Assembly: GCF_027214025.1 (NCBI RefSeq) | Contig: NZ_JAPWHB010000001.1 | Coordinates: 248,001-312,000, forward strand | Source of the DNA: Parahoeflea alexandrii | Lineage (GTDB): Bacteria > Pseudomonadota > Alphaproteobacteria > Rhizobiales > Rhizobiaceae | Length of the DNA: 64,000 nucleotides | Direction: 5' to 3' | Shown: one piece after another, positions 30,179-39,160 of the stretch | Layout of the letters: each line of letters starts with the position of its first letter | How positions within the stretch are numbered: the first letter of the stretch is position 1 | Program-made: the position numbers and the translations under genes | The notes under the pieces: model-generated | The model's database searches: none | What the model was told of the DNA's origin: nothing | Seen by the model: only the letters and a program-made list of their open reading frames with translations

Positions 30179-32161
30179 GTGCGTATTACCGACCTAAAAC
30201 TCGGCCGTGCCTTGCCTTTCGCAATAGCGGCGCTGATCGCGACCAATCTCGCGGCCATCGGTTATGCCGATTACATGATCATCGATCTCGCCAAGAGCAG
30301 CCACGAACTGGCCAGCGACACCAAGACAAGCGACAAGCTGATCACCGAACTGGCGGTGCTGACCAAGGGCATCGAACTCGACATCGTGTCGACCCAAGAA
30401 GCGCTGACCGATGTTTCGGCCACGCGGGGCATGGACGGTCTGGATGACGGGTTCGCCCTGGCCGAAGAGGCCGCGCAAGAGCTGAGCACAAAGGCACAGC
30501 GGGTTGTCGAGATCGGAGACAGCCTCAACAATCCGGCCTTGCGCACGGCCATTAAGTCGCTGAAAGAGCAGTATGCGGTCTTCCTTGCTGCCGGCATCGA
30601 GATGGCCCAGGCCTATGTCGCCGGCGGTCCGGCGGAGGGCAACAAGCTGATGGGATCGTTCGACCAGGTGGCGGACAATCTGCAGAAGGAAATCGAAAAG
30701 TCTTCGACCGCCGTCGAAGCGGCACAGGCCCAGATCGAAGCCGAAACCGCCAGCCGGATTGAAACCATGAATGCCGATGCCGACAAGTCGGTGGTTGCCG
30801 GAACTGTTTTCGCTGCGTTGGCACTGGCTCTGGGACTTGCCCTGATGGTCTATGTGTCGCGCAAGGTCATCCGTCCGCTCACCGACATGAAGGACTACAT
30901 GGGCAAGCTGGCGGCCGGCGACTATTCCGATGAGGTGCCGCATGCCGAGCGCAAGGACGAGATCGGCGAGATGGCGCAATCGGTGGCCTATTTCCGCGAA
31001 GCCGCGATGGAACGGAAGTCGGCGCGAGCCCGCTCCGAAGCCGAGCAGGCCGAGATCAAGCGGCTCGAGCATGAAGCAGCCGAACGCCAGGCGGCCGAAG
31101 ATACCGAGCGCGTCCGGGTCATCGAAGCGCTGACCACAGGGCTCGAGAACCTGTCTTCGGGCAACCTCGCCTATCGTATCGATGCGAATTTCGCGCCGGC
31201 CTACGAGAAGCTGCGCACGGAGTTCAACGCCGCGGTCGGATCGCTCAGCGAAACAATCGACGATATTTCTTCGACCACCGAAGCCGTGCGGCTCGCCTCC
31301 TCCGAAATCGGGGCTGCTTCGGACGACCTGTCCAAGCGCACCGAGCAGCAGGCGGCTTCGCTGGAAGAAACCGCGGCGGCGCTTGATGAAATCACCTCGA
31401 CGGTGAAGAGCTCGTCGCAGCGCGCCGAGGAAGCCAGCCAGATGGTCGGTGCCGCCAAGACCGGTGCGGAGAAATCCGGAGCCGTGGTCAAGAACGCGAT
31501 TTCGGCCATGGAGCGCATCGAGGAGTCGTCGAAGCAGATCAGCCAGATCATCTCAGTGATCGACGACATCGCCTTCCAGACCAACCTGCTGGCGCTCAAT
31601 GCCGGGGTGGAAGCGGCGCGCGCAGGCGAAGCAGGCAAGGGATTCGCAGTGGTCGCCCAGGAAGTGCGCGAACTGGCCGGACGCTCGGCCAATGCGGCGA
31701 AAGAGATCAAGACGCTGATCGACACCTCCTCGACCCAGGTCGGCACCGGCGTGACGCTGGTCAACCAGACCGGCACGGCGCTCGGCGAGATCGAAAGCCA
31801 GGTCGGCAAGATCAACGAGCTGATCCAGTCGATCGTCACCGGCGCGCGCGAGCAGTCGACGGCACTGGCCGAGATCAACGCGGCGATCAACCAGATGGAC
31901 CAGACCACGCAGCAGAACGCGGCGATGGTGGAAGAAACCAATGCGGCAACCCAGGGCCTGTCCAGCGAAGCGGTCAAGCTCGAGGGGCTGATGAGGCGTT
32001 TCACCACCGGCGGCCAGCCACGCCGGGCACCCGCCGTGGCCACGCCAGCTTCCAGACCGGCGCAGTATCCGGCAAGGGCGCTCGGCGCCAAGATCGCCTC
32101 GGCCTTCGGACGCGGCGGCGCGGCAACCGCCCGGAAGGAAGAGAGCTGGAGCGAGTTCTGA
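30179..32161 (+). CDS. Methyl-accepting chemotaxis protein
   Basis: A 660-residue transmembrane chemoreceptor: TM1 about 13-33, a mainly helical periplasmic sensor region (34-203) with no ligand domain I can name, TM2 204-227, HAMP (about 228-283, RPLTDMKDYMGKLAAGDY), a second HAMP-like stretch (ALTTGLENLSSGNLAYRI) and a signalling domain with the hairpin tip IDDIAFQTNLLALNAGVEAARAGEAGKGFAVVAQEVR. It ends ESWSEF, matching the xWxxF pentapeptide that tethers CheR/CheB. GTG start with GGAG seven bases before. Single gene followed by a strong terminator. Confidence 0.93.
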   Translation: MRITDLKLGRALPFAIAALIATNLAAIGYADYMIIDLAKSSHELASDTKTSDKLITELAVLTKGIELDIVSTQEALTDVSATRGMDGLDDGFALAEEAAQELSTKAQRVVEIGDSLNNPALRTAIKSLKEQYAVFLAAGIEMAQAYVAGGPAEGNKLMGSFDQVADNLQKEIEKSSTAVEAAQAQIEAETASRIETMNADADKSVVAGTVFAALALALGLALMVYVSRKVIRPLTDMKDYMGKLAAGDYSDEVPHAERKDEIGEMAQSVAYFREAAMERKSARARSEAEQAEIKRLEHEAAERQAAEDTERVRVIEALTTGLENLSSGNLAYRIDANFAPAYEKLRTEFNAAVGSLSETIDDISSTTEAVRLASSEIGAASDDLSKRTEQQAASLEETAAALDEITSTVKSSSQRAEEASQMVGAAKTGAEKSGAVVKNAISAMERIEESSKQISQIISVIDDIAFQTNLLALNAGVEAARAGEAGKGFAVVAQEVRELAGRSANAAKEIKTLIDTSSTQVGTGVTLVNQTGTALGEIESQVGKINELIQSIVTGAREQSTALAEINAAINQMDQTTQQNAAMVEETNAATQGLSSEAVKLEGLMRRFTTGGQPRRAPAVATPASRPAQYPARALGAKIASAFGRGGAATARKEESWSEF

Positions 32162-32184
32162 AACCATCGCCGATGATGACACGC

Positions 32185-32219
32185 AAAAGGCCGCCGGGGA
32201 CAAACCCGGCGGCCTTTTT
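32185..32219. terminator. Bidirectional rho-independent terminator between the chemoreceptor and kdsA
   Basis: The 14-base arm AAAAGGCCGCCGGG (32185-32198) and CCCGGCGGCCTTTT (32205-32218) are perfectly complementary with a 6-base loop. An A run on the left and T run on the right let it stop both the rightward chemoreceptor and leftward kdsA transcripts. Confidence 0.92.
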
Positions 32220-32252
32220 GTGTTCAGCCTTGCGTCAAAGCGTGATGGCCGA

Positions 32253-33089
32253 TCAGCGCTTGGCGACCGCGTCAAACGCCATCAGGGTTTCGAGCAGCCT
32301 CGGCAGCTCCTTGAGCGGGATCATGTTGGGGCCGTCGGAGGAGGTGGAATTGTCCGGATCCTCATGCGTCTCGATGAACACACCGGCAATGCCGACGGCG
32401 ACGGCCGCACGGGCCAGCGTCTCGACGAAACGGCGCTCGCCACCCGAGGTGGTCCCCTGCCCGCCGGGCTGCTGCACCGAATGGGTGGCGTCAAAGATCA
32501 CCGGTGCGCCCATGTCGGCCATGATCGGCAGGGCGCGCATGTCGCTGACCAGCGTGTTGTAGCCGAAGGAGGCGCCGCGTTCGGTGAGCAGCACGTTGGC
32601 ATTGCCCGAGCCGGTGATCTTGCCGAGCACGTTCTTCATGTCCCAGGGGGCGAGGAACTGGCCCTTCTTGACATTGATGACCTTGCCGGTCCTGGCGGCG
32701 GCGACCAGCAGGTCGGTCTGACGGCACAGGAAAGCCGGGATCTGCAGCACATCGACATGCGGGGCGACGATGGCGCATTGCTCCTCGCTGTGGATATCGG
32801 TGAGCACCGGAAGCCCCAGTTTCTCGCGCAACTCGTCAAAAACCGGCATCGCCGCATCGAGGCCGGCGCCGCGGGTGCTCGACAGCGAGGTGCGATTGGC
32901 CTTGTCGTAGCTCGATTTGTAGACGAGCCCGATGCCGAGCCCTTCGCACAGCTCCTTCAGCGCGCCCGCCATCTGGAAGGCATGATCGCGGGATTCGAAC
33001 TGGCAGGGACCGGCGATCAGGGTCAGCGGCCTGGCATTGTCGAAGATTGCGTTGCCGACCGCGACGGTCGCATTGGGCTTATGGATCAT
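32253..33089 (-). CDS. kdsA: 3-deoxy-D-manno-octulosonate 8-phosphate synthase KdsA
   Basis: A 278-residue TIM-barrel enzyme that condenses phosphoenolpyruvate and arabinose 5-phosphate to KDO 8-phosphate for LPS. Family motifs: LIAGPCQFESRDHAFQMA, KSSYDKANRTS, DVLQIPAFLCRQTDLL, FDATHSVQQPGG. The Cys of AGPCQ and the Asp near HEDPDNSTSSDGPN suggest the metal-dependent class, though this is a reading of motifs only. It overlaps the VOC gene by four bases (ATGA), so the two are translated together. It lies near eno and pyrG as in other rhizobia. Confidence 0.96.
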   Translation of the reverse strand: MIHKPNATVAVGNAIFDNARPLTLIAGPCQFESRDHAFQMAGALKELCEGLGIGLVYKSSYDKANRTSLSSTRGAGLDAAMPVFDELREKLGLPVLTDIHSEEQCAIVAPHVDVLQIPAFLCRQTDLLVAAARTGKVINVKKGQFLAPWDMKNVLGKITGSGNANVLLTERGASFGYNTLVSDMRALPIMADMGAPVIFDATHSVQQPGGQGTTSGGERRFVETLARAAVAVGIAGVFIETHEDPDNSTSSDGPNMIPLKELPRLLETLMAFDAVAKR

Positions 33090-33979
33090 CGGATTTCCTC
33101 GAAGCAGTAGCAGACGCCCTGGCCCGGAGCCGGGTCGACGATCAGCCGGCCGGCCACCTGGCGGGCGGTGACGTTGTTTTTCAGGAACAGCGCCGCGAGC
33201 GCCTGCAGATCCCTGACCCGGTAGACCACGGCGCGGCCGAGAAGACCGCGTTCGCGCGACGGATCGACGATGCCCAGATGGGTTTCGAGCCCGGCCTTGT
33301 TGAAGACGGTGACCGTGGCGCCGTCGAGCTCGACCGACATGCCGAAGGAGTTGGCGTCAACCTCGCGGTTGCAGGCAAGCTCCTGGATGAAATACTGGAA
33401 ATCAGTCGGGTTGGGTTCAGACAGGATGATTTCGGCAATACCTTCCACACCGTTTGGATGCGCCGTCAGCGCGGACCGGTCGGCGGAGGGGACATTGATG
33501 CGCTCGACGGCGAAGCCGAAGAAATCCGGCGAGCGCAGATCGCCCGCGAATGACAGCTCGAAGCTTGCGGTCTGCTGCGAACCGTCGGGAAAGGTCATTG
33601 GCCGGGAAAAGGTGAGCATCTGGCCGCCGGACATGCCGAGCTCGACAAAACGGGCGTGATCGGCCTTGGCGTCCTTCGAGCCGACAACCATCGCACTGAA
33701 GCCATTTTCACCGCTGCGGAAGCGGTAGGCCTGGTCGCGGGCGACGAAGACATTGCCTTTGCGTGCAGCTTCCTCACACTCCTCGCGCGAGGCTATCGCC
33801 AGCGGCTCGAGATAGGTGCCGTCGGCGAAGAACACGCAGGCATTCTCTGTGCCGAAGGGATGGCGCGCATCGGCGGCGACGGTGAAGCCGAGGGCGGAAT
33901 GGCGGGCCCGCGCGGTGTCGAGATCCTCGACCGGAAGCACGAGATGATCGAGGGGACGTGGGGTGCGCGGTGATGGCAT
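33086..33979 (-). CDS. VOC (glyoxalase/bleomycin resistance fold) family protein upstream of kdsA
   Basis: A 297-residue protein of two VOC-like modules. The first starts RPLDHLVLPVEDLDTARARHSALGFTVAADARHPFGTENACVFF. The second covers roughly residues 165-265 (GVEGIAEIILSEPNPTDFQYFIQELA). The pattern matches glyoxalase-like domain proteins (Glyoxalase_3/VOC) of unknown substrate. ATG 33979 is chosen because it precedes the first VOC strand. An open frame upstream to 34330 has no domain and overlaps the dacF-like gene. ATGA overlap with kdsA shows coupling, but a role in LPS is unproven. Confidence 0.82.
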   Translation of the reverse strand: MPSPRTPRPLDHLVLPVEDLDTARARHSALGFTVAADARHPFGTENACVFFADGTYLEPLAIASREECEEAARKGNVFVARDQAYRFRSGENGFSAMVVGSKDAKADHARFVELGMSGGQMLTFSRPMTFPDGSQQTASFELSFAGDLRSPDFFGFAVERINVPSADRSALTAHPNGVEGIAEIILSEPNPTDFQYFIQELACNREVDANSFGMSVELDGATVTVFNKAGLETHLGIVDPSRERGLLGRAVVYRVRDLQALAALFLKNNVTARQVAGRLIVDPAPGQGVCYCFEEIR

Positions 33980-34151
33980 CGGTGAGTTTACTCCGTTCGG
34001 CCCTCCCTTATCAGCAAGCCCGGACGGGGCGCAACCGCGCCCGGGCGCGGCGGGCCCCGCGACAAGTGGTTGCACCGGGAAAACGGTCTCACCCTTGCAG
34101 GAATCGCGCCCAGACGGTAATTGGTTAACGGGCTGAAAACGGGAGCTGGTT

Positions 34152-35021
34152 TTGACCGGGCTGATTACGGGCGCATGGCGCCGATGCCGCTTGTCTTTGA
34201 GTTTGATCGTGGTGATGGCCGTGGTTTCGGCCTGCGCCTCGACGGGCGGTTCCATCGAGGACAGCGTCGCGCCGATTGCGCCGACGACCGAGAAATACGC
34301 GGCCATCGTGGTCGACGCCAAGAGCGGCAAGATGCTCTACGGTGCCAATTCCAACGAGTTGCGCTATCCCGCCTCGCTGACCAAAATGATGACGCTGTAC
34401 CTCCTGTTCGAGGCCATGGACCAGGGCCGCGTGGGCCGTACTGACCTCATTCCGATCTCGCACAACGCAGCTGCACGTCCGCCCTCCAAGCTCGGGCTGA
34501 AGGCGGGACAGTCGATCCCGGTCGACACCGCGATCCGGGTGCTGGTGGTCAAATCAGCCAATGATGTGGCAACCGCGGTGGCAGAATTCCTCGGCGGCGG
34601 CTCGGAAGCCCGCTTCGCCGAGATGATGACTACGAAAGCCCGCTCGCTCGGCATGAGCCGCACGACCTTCAGGAACGCTTCGGGCCTGCCCGATCCGAAC
34701 CAGGTGACGACGGCAACCGACATGGCGCGGCTGTCGATCGCGCTGAGGCGCCAGTTCCCGCATTACTACGGCTATTTCGGCCAGACAGAGGTGACCGTCG
34801 CCGGCCGCACCATCAAGGGCCACAACAAGGCGATGGAGATGATCCCCGGTGCCGACGGGCTGAAGACCGGATACACCCGCGCGTCGGGCTTCAACCTCGC
34901 AACTTCCGTCAATCGCGGCGGCAAGTCGGTGGTCGGCGTGGTGATGGGCGAGAACACCGCCGAAATCCGCAATGCGCGGATGGCGCAGCTGATGTCGGCC
35001 TATGTGAAGAAAGCCCAGTAG
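34152..35021 (+). CDS. Serine D-Ala-D-Ala carboxypeptidase (peptidase S11), short lipoprotein form
   Basis: A 289-residue penicillin-binding DD-carboxypeptidase that trims peptidoglycan peptides. SxxK is SLTK (75-78), SxN is SAN (135-137) and KTG is 238-240. The N-terminus has a membrane segment ending VVSAC (Cys28), a lipobox, so the protein is probably lipid-anchored in the periplasm. It stops about 50 residues after KTG and lacks the beta-rich C-terminal domain and amphipathic anchor of PBP5/6, which the lipid anchor could replace. TTG start at 34152 after GGGAG, the only start that gives the signal sequence. Confidence 0.92.
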   Translation: MTGLITGAWRRCRLSLSLIVVMAVVSACASTGGSIEDSVAPIAPTTEKYAAIVVDAKSGKMLYGANSNELRYPASLTKMMTLYLLFEAMDQGRVGRTDLIPISHNAAARPPSKLGLKAGQSIPVDTAIRVLVVKSANDVATAVAEFLGGGSEARFAEMMTTKARSLGMSRTTFRNASGLPDPNQVTTATDMARLSIALRRQFPHYYGYFGQTEVTVAGRTIKGHNKAMEMIPGADGLKTGYTRASGFNLATSVNRGGKSVVGVVMGENTAEIRNARMAQLMSAYVKKAQ

Positions 35022-35067
35022 CCCGTTCCTGCCTGGTTGGCACAGCGTCAAAATCGTCATGAATTCA

Positions 35068-35087
35068 TATGAACGGTACCGTTCATA
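35068..35087. promoter_or_regulatory. 20-bp perfect palindrome, TetR-operator-like, in a convergent gap
   Basis: TATGAACGGTACCGTTCATA is perfectly self-complementary over 20 bases, and a 10-bp palindrome ATGAATTCAT (35059-35068) abuts it. It looks like a TetR-family operator. It lies between the 3' ends of two convergent genes, where no promoter is expected, and no TetR gene is in the window. There is no T tract, so it is not a standard terminator. Confidence 0.5.
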
Positions 35088-35112
35088 GTTCACGGGGCAG
35101 CAACGGGATGCG

Positions 35113-35535
35113 TCACGGCCCTACGCAGGAAATCCCGATCGGCGGCTCGTCCTCTATCTGCACGAAGCCGATCTGCACGGGCGCGGTGTCGTGATCGGCG
35201 CGCAGCAGCCGGATCGCCGCCACCCGCCGTGTCGCCTGATCGTCAACGAGATCGATACGAAAGACTTCGCCATCGTCATAAGCCTGGGCGATGGCGACCG
35301 GCTCGCCGGGCATGCCAGGTACCGTGGTGAAGTCGCGGCCGCCGACGGACAGCGAGACGGAATACACGTTCGGCACCGGGCCTGCGCCAAGAACAATGTC
35401 GATGCTCGAATCAAACTTCATGTCGGAGCAGGAAATCGAAACGGTGGCCCGGGCGGGGCCGGCAACCATCGATGCAAGAGCCAATGCGAGCGCAGCAGTG
35501 GCAACGGGTCTTACGGGATGGGCGCGAACAGGCAT
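35113..35535 (-). CDS. Hypothetical secreted protein
   Basis: A 140-residue protein with a clear Sec signal (AHPVRPVATAALALALASMVAGPARA, cleavage about residue 30). The mature part has two cysteines (ISCSDMKF and GISCVGP) that could form a disulfide in the periplasm. Mature sequence is beta-rich (VYSVSLSVGGRDFTTV, IGFVQIEDEPPIGI). I do not recognise the family. It stands alone between a convergent DD-carboxypeptidase gene and a gene-free kilobase. Confidence 0.7.
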   Translation of the reverse strand: MPVRAHPVRPVATAALALALASMVAGPARATVSISCSDMKFDSSIDIVLGAGPVPNVYSVSLSVGGRDFTTVPGMPGEPVAIAQAYDDGEVFRIDLVDDQATRRVAAIRLLRADHDTAPVQIGFVQIEDEPPIGISCVGP

Positions 35536-36522
35536 CGTCTGATCCTCCAGGGGCGTGCGTTTCCGGTCCGGCGCGGCTACACATCGCGGAACACGATGCG
35601 GTCAGGGCGGGAACGTCACACGACAAGAGTGTCTCAGATTTACGGTTTCGCGGCAAGGGCGCATGAGGCAGCGCGCCCGCGCGGCAGACCGCCGGGATAT
35701 GAGGGCAGGTAAAGTCTCCGGAGGGCCGCGCGCAGGCTGTGCCGTTCAGAAGATGGAATAGGTTGGGTGGCGCAAACCGCGCGCGGGCCCGAGTCTCGCC
35801 GGATGGTGTCCGCATCCGACAGGCGGTGACGTACCGCTTCCCGCCACCCGGACATGGGCGGTTGAAATCGGCTTGCGGCATTCTCCGACACGGGCTTGGC
35901 CTTGCGTTGACGATCCGGGAGCGCCAGGGCGAAGCTTGAACGCCACGCCCTTCCCCGTATCCGCAAGACGGCCCGCCACAGGCCCGTTTCCACCCCCACC
36001 CTGGCTGCCGGCCGGCGCTGGCCGGCACAAGGGGTGAGGATTTCTCCGGTGGCTGGTCAGGCGCCCGCCCGGGAGGGACGAGAAACCTGCCAGCTGAGCA
36101 ATGCCGGTGCTCCGCCTCCTCCATCGTCCTGCCGCACGTTACGGCAAGCGCCCGGAGGCCTTCCTCCCGCCTGGACCGACACGTTGGCGATCCATCCGGC
36201 GGCGAGAGTGCGAAAAGTGTGGCACGAGGTTCCAGGGGTGTGGAAGAAATCGCAGGCCGGGCCGGACAAGGCATTGAAAGCATTGGACGCGCGGCATCCG
36301 GCCGTGCACGGACCCGCCCGGATCATGCAAAGCATGGTTCGGCGCCGTCGCCAGCACTGGACGCAGCCGCGCGCTTCTGCCAAAAGCGGCCCGGGACGCG
36401 ACTGCCGTTATCTATAGAACGGGGTCGGGCTGTAGATTGACGTCACGCAGCTGCCGCGAGGACACGCCGGCCGTCCTGTAAATCCCCATATTGCCGCCAG
36501 ACTGCCGGACCGTCGTCGCGCC
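35536..36522. other. ~1-kb GC-rich region with no recognisable gene
   Basis: Several overlapping open frames exist on both strands, but all are Arg/Pro/Gly/Cys-rich translations without hydrophobic cores, known motifs or good ribosome binding sites, as expected from GC-rich non-coding DNA. It includes the promoter of the secreted-protein gene (right end of that gene is at 35535). I see no tRNA, no classical structured RNA signature and no mobile-element ends. Confidence 0.5.
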
Positions 36523-37965
36523 TCAGGCAGGCGGGCGGGCTCCGAGTTCGTCTTCGCCGTTGCTCGAGAGCAGGTCCTTGCCCGGCTCCTGCTGGCGTTC
36601 GTCATCGACCTTTTTCAGCACGGCCTCGTCGACGGCGGTGTCGGTGACCTGGTCGGCGGCAGGCGTTTCGGTTGCCTCGGGTTCCGCCGCCGGAACGGGT
36701 TTGACCGTTGCAGACGGTTTTTGGCCGGTAGCGGGTCTGGTTCCGGACTTCTGCTTCGGCTGCTCGGCGGCGGGAACCGGGACGCCGTTATCGAAGCGCA
36801 GACGGTAGATTGGCTCGGGCAGCGCGAAGCCGGCGGTCTCCAGCGCAGTCTTGACGGTGCGGATCGCCTCGGAGCGGGCCTTGACGAAATCGGTCTCCGC
36901 CTGGTTGATCCAGCCGGAAACGCCGATGAGGACATTGGAATCGCCAACCTGCTCGATCCAGGCGCCAGGCTCCGGATTTTTCAGAACAAAATCAAGACCA
37001 TCAAGGGTCTGGTGGCAGATTCCCAGCGCCTCGTGCAGCTGGCTGTCGGCGTCGATGCCCAGTTCGAAGGAGAAACGGCGCTCGGGGTTGCGGGTGTAGT
37101 TGACGATGGTGGCCTTGAACACCGTGGAATTGGGGATGCGGATGTGGTTGCCGTCCACGTCCATCAGGATGGTGGCGCGCGAGGTGAGCCGGATAACAAA
37201 GCCCTGCATCCCCTCGAGCGCGATGAAATCGCGAGGCTGGAACGGCTGGCGGACCGACAGCAGGATCGAGGCGATGTAGTTTTCAACCGTGTCCTTGACG
37301 GCAAAACCGATGGCCAGACCGATGATACCGACGGCGCCCAGAATGGTGCCTAGCACGGCCGTGGCGCCGAGAATGTCGAGCGCCACCACGGCGCCGAGCA
37401 TCAGGAACCCCAGCCAGACGGTCTGGCGCACGAGATCGGCAATGAAGGCGTTGGGGGTGAGCCAGTTCCAGGGCTGGTTGCGCGTGGTGATGAACCAACC
37501 GAGCAGTCCGATGAGCACCCAGACAAGGCCGGCGACAAGCACCAGCGGCAGATAATCGAGGCTTTGCTGCAGCCGGGTCTCGAAGCGGCCGATGACCGGC
37601 TTGAGCCGTTCGGTTACCGCGGTCTGCTCGGTCAACCGGTTCTCGATGGCGACAACGCCCGACACACGGCTGACCAGATCCTCGGCCTTCCGGGCGAGAA
37701 CCGCCTCCTCGACCTGGCCGTTGAGCGTGACCACCCCGGAACTGACCGACACGAAGATCCGGTTCAGTCCCTCGATCTCCCGGAAGATGGTCTGGATGCG
37801 GCTGCGGATCTCGGCATCGGAGATGACCCCCTCGCCGATCTCGATGGTCGGACCGGCAGGTGCGACCGTTTCCTGGGCGCGCGCCGCCGCAGCCGACAGG
37901 GCGACAATGGCAACAAGCAGCACAAGCCGCACGAGACGGCGCAGGGTTGAACTTATATGCGGCAT
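36523..37965 (-). CDS. MscS-family mechanosensitive channel with periplasmic BON domain
   Basis: A 480-residue protein. Signal peptide 1-30 (ending SAAAARA), then a BON domain about 45-115 (ISDAEIRSRIQTIFREIEGLN...VVTLNGQVEEAVLARKAEDLV), TM1 about 139-159, TM2 about 176-198, and the pore helix region (VLGTILGAVGIIGLAIGFAVKDTVENY). The MscS beta domain follows (QPFQPRDFIALEGMQGFV), then a Pro/Ala/Glu-rich tail from about 395. It probably releases solutes on osmotic down-shock. The BON domain, normally a lipid/surface-binding module as in OsmY, sits outside the membrane. Single gene. Confidence 0.9.
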   Translation of the reverse strand: MPHISSTLRRLVRLVLLVAIVALSAAAARAQETVAPAGPTIEIGEGVISDAEIRSRIQTIFREIEGLNRIFVSVSSGVVTLNGQVEEAVLARKAEDLVSRVSGVVAIENRLTEQTAVTERLKPVIGRFETRLQQSLDYLPLVLVAGLVWVLIGLLGWFITTRNQPWNWLTPNAFIADLVRQTVWLGFLMLGAVVALDILGATAVLGTILGAVGIIGLAIGFAVKDTVENYIASILLSVRQPFQPRDFIALEGMQGFVIRLTSRATILMDVDGNHIRIPNSTVFKATIVNYTRNPERRFSFELGIDADSQLHEALGICHQTLDGLDFVLKNPEPGAWIEQVGDSNVLIGVSGWINQAETDFVKARSEAIRTVKTALETAGFALPEPIYRLRFDNGVPVPAAEQPKQKSGTRPATGQKPSATVKPVPAAEPEATETPAADQVTDTAVDEAVLKKVDDERQQEPGKDLLSSNGEDELGARPPA

Positions 37966-38225
37966 GAAATCATTCCTGGCCGTTCGGCCGTTGAAATCTT
38001 GGTGCGCGACGCCCGAGCATGGCTGGATCTTGTGGCGATCAAACTAACCCGATCCCGCTGAAGCGGCAAATGTTTAGCAACCGGGACAAATCGTACTATC
38101 GCGCCATGCATCATCCGGCATAGGATAGCGCAGTTGCGCAGCAAGCCCTGTGAACACGTGCCAGTGGTTATCCGCGGACCATCTGCACTCCCGCTCGCAA
38201 AGCCGGTTTTCGATAGTACTGCGCC

Positions 38226-38999
38226 ATGGCCATGAGTACGGTCGGGATTGCAGACCCATGGGGGCGCGGTTCGCGCAAGACCGGGACATCCGATGACAGG
38301 ATACGGCCTTATGCCCAAGCGTGCCCATTGAGTGCCGGCGTGAACCGCCGATGGATCAGGATCATCCTGCTGGTGGTGTTCTATGCCGGCCTGATCGCCG
38401 GCGGGCGCTGGGTCGGGATGGCAATCGAGGATCGCCTGCAGGTCTCGAACCTTGCGGATGGCAGCATGGCCTATCTCGGCGGGGTCGCGGCCATTCTGCT
38501 GGCCTACATTGTGCTGACGGCCATTCCATTCGTGCCGGGCACGGAGATCGGCGTGGCACTGTTGATGGTGTTTGGCGCGAAGGTCGCGTTGATCGTCTAT
38601 CTGTCGACGATTGCGGCGCTGACGCTGTCGTTTTCGCTGGGGCGGCTGGTTCCGGAGCGGAGGCTGGCGGGATGGCTCAGGCGTCACGGCATTGACCGGG
38701 TGGCGGTGCTGATCGAGGCCTTCGCCCGGCTCGGGCCCCGCGGCCGCGACCGCTACCTGACGCAACATGCGCCGCGCTGGCTCAAGCCCTGGCTGGTCAA
38801 TCACCGGATGCTCACGCTGATCGCGCTGGTCAACCTGCCCGGCAACACGTTGCTCGGCGGCGGCGGCGGCATTGCGCTGGTCACGGGCCTGAGCAAGCTG
38901 ATGTCGTTTCCGCAGTTCCTTCTCGGCGTGGCGCTGGCGGTCGCTCCGGTACCGGCTGCGGTGATCGCGAGCAGCTGGTTTGGCGGCGGGCTGGCATGA
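38226..38999 (+). CDS. VTT/DedA-like small integral membrane protein
   Basis: Up to 257 residues with about five hydrophobic segments (IRIILLVVFYAGLIAGGRW, AYLGGVAAILLAYIVLTAIPF, TEIGVALLMVFGAKVALIVYLSTIAALTLSF) and the motif PFVPGTEIGVALLMVFG, similar to the VTT/SNARE-associated (DedA/TMEM41) proteins. LVNLPGNTLLGGGGGIALVTGLSKL near the end supports this. Function of relatives is lipid handling or export, unproven here. GTG 38340 (VNRRWIRI), right before the first helix, is a plausible alternative start, because the first 38 residues look unlike a protein N-terminus. Confidence 0.72.
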   Translation: MAMSTVGIADPWGRGSRKTGTSDDRIRPYAQACPLSAGVNRRWIRIILLVVFYAGLIAGGRWVGMAIEDRLQVSNLADGSMAYLGGVAAILLAYIVLTAIPFVPGTEIGVALLMVFGAKVALIVYLSTIAALTLSFSLGRLVPERRLAGWLRRHGIDRVAVLIEAFARLGPRGRDRYLTQHAPRWLKPWLVNHRMLTLIALVNLPGNTLLGGGGGIALVTGLSKLMSFPQFLLGVALAVAPVPAAVIASSWFGGGLA

Positions 39000-39160
39000 C
39001 CGAGCGAAAGCCGTAGCCATCCCGCAGGAGCCGTACCTGCAATCGGGACAACCTCCGGTTCCTGTCAAATTGCGCCAAATTGTCGCACATTGCGGCGCCG
39101 GTTCTTTCACTGCCATTGCAGGCAGCGCCTCAACCGGGCGCAACCAACGGGGGAATACCA

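Noticed and set aside
33980-34330. Extension of the VOC gene to 34330
   Set aside because: The extra 117 residues have no domain and run antisense into the signal sequence of the DD-carboxypeptidase gene; the VOC fold begins right after ATG 33979.
35059-35087. The palindromes as a bidirectional terminator for the convergent genes
   Set aside because: There is no loop and no T tract on either side, and the dyad is a perfect, loopless palindrome, more like a protein site.
35411-36283. A 290-codon leftward frame across the gene-free region
   Set aside because: Cys/Arg/Pro-rich random-looking translation that overlaps the secreted-protein gene in another frame; no ribosome binding site or motif.
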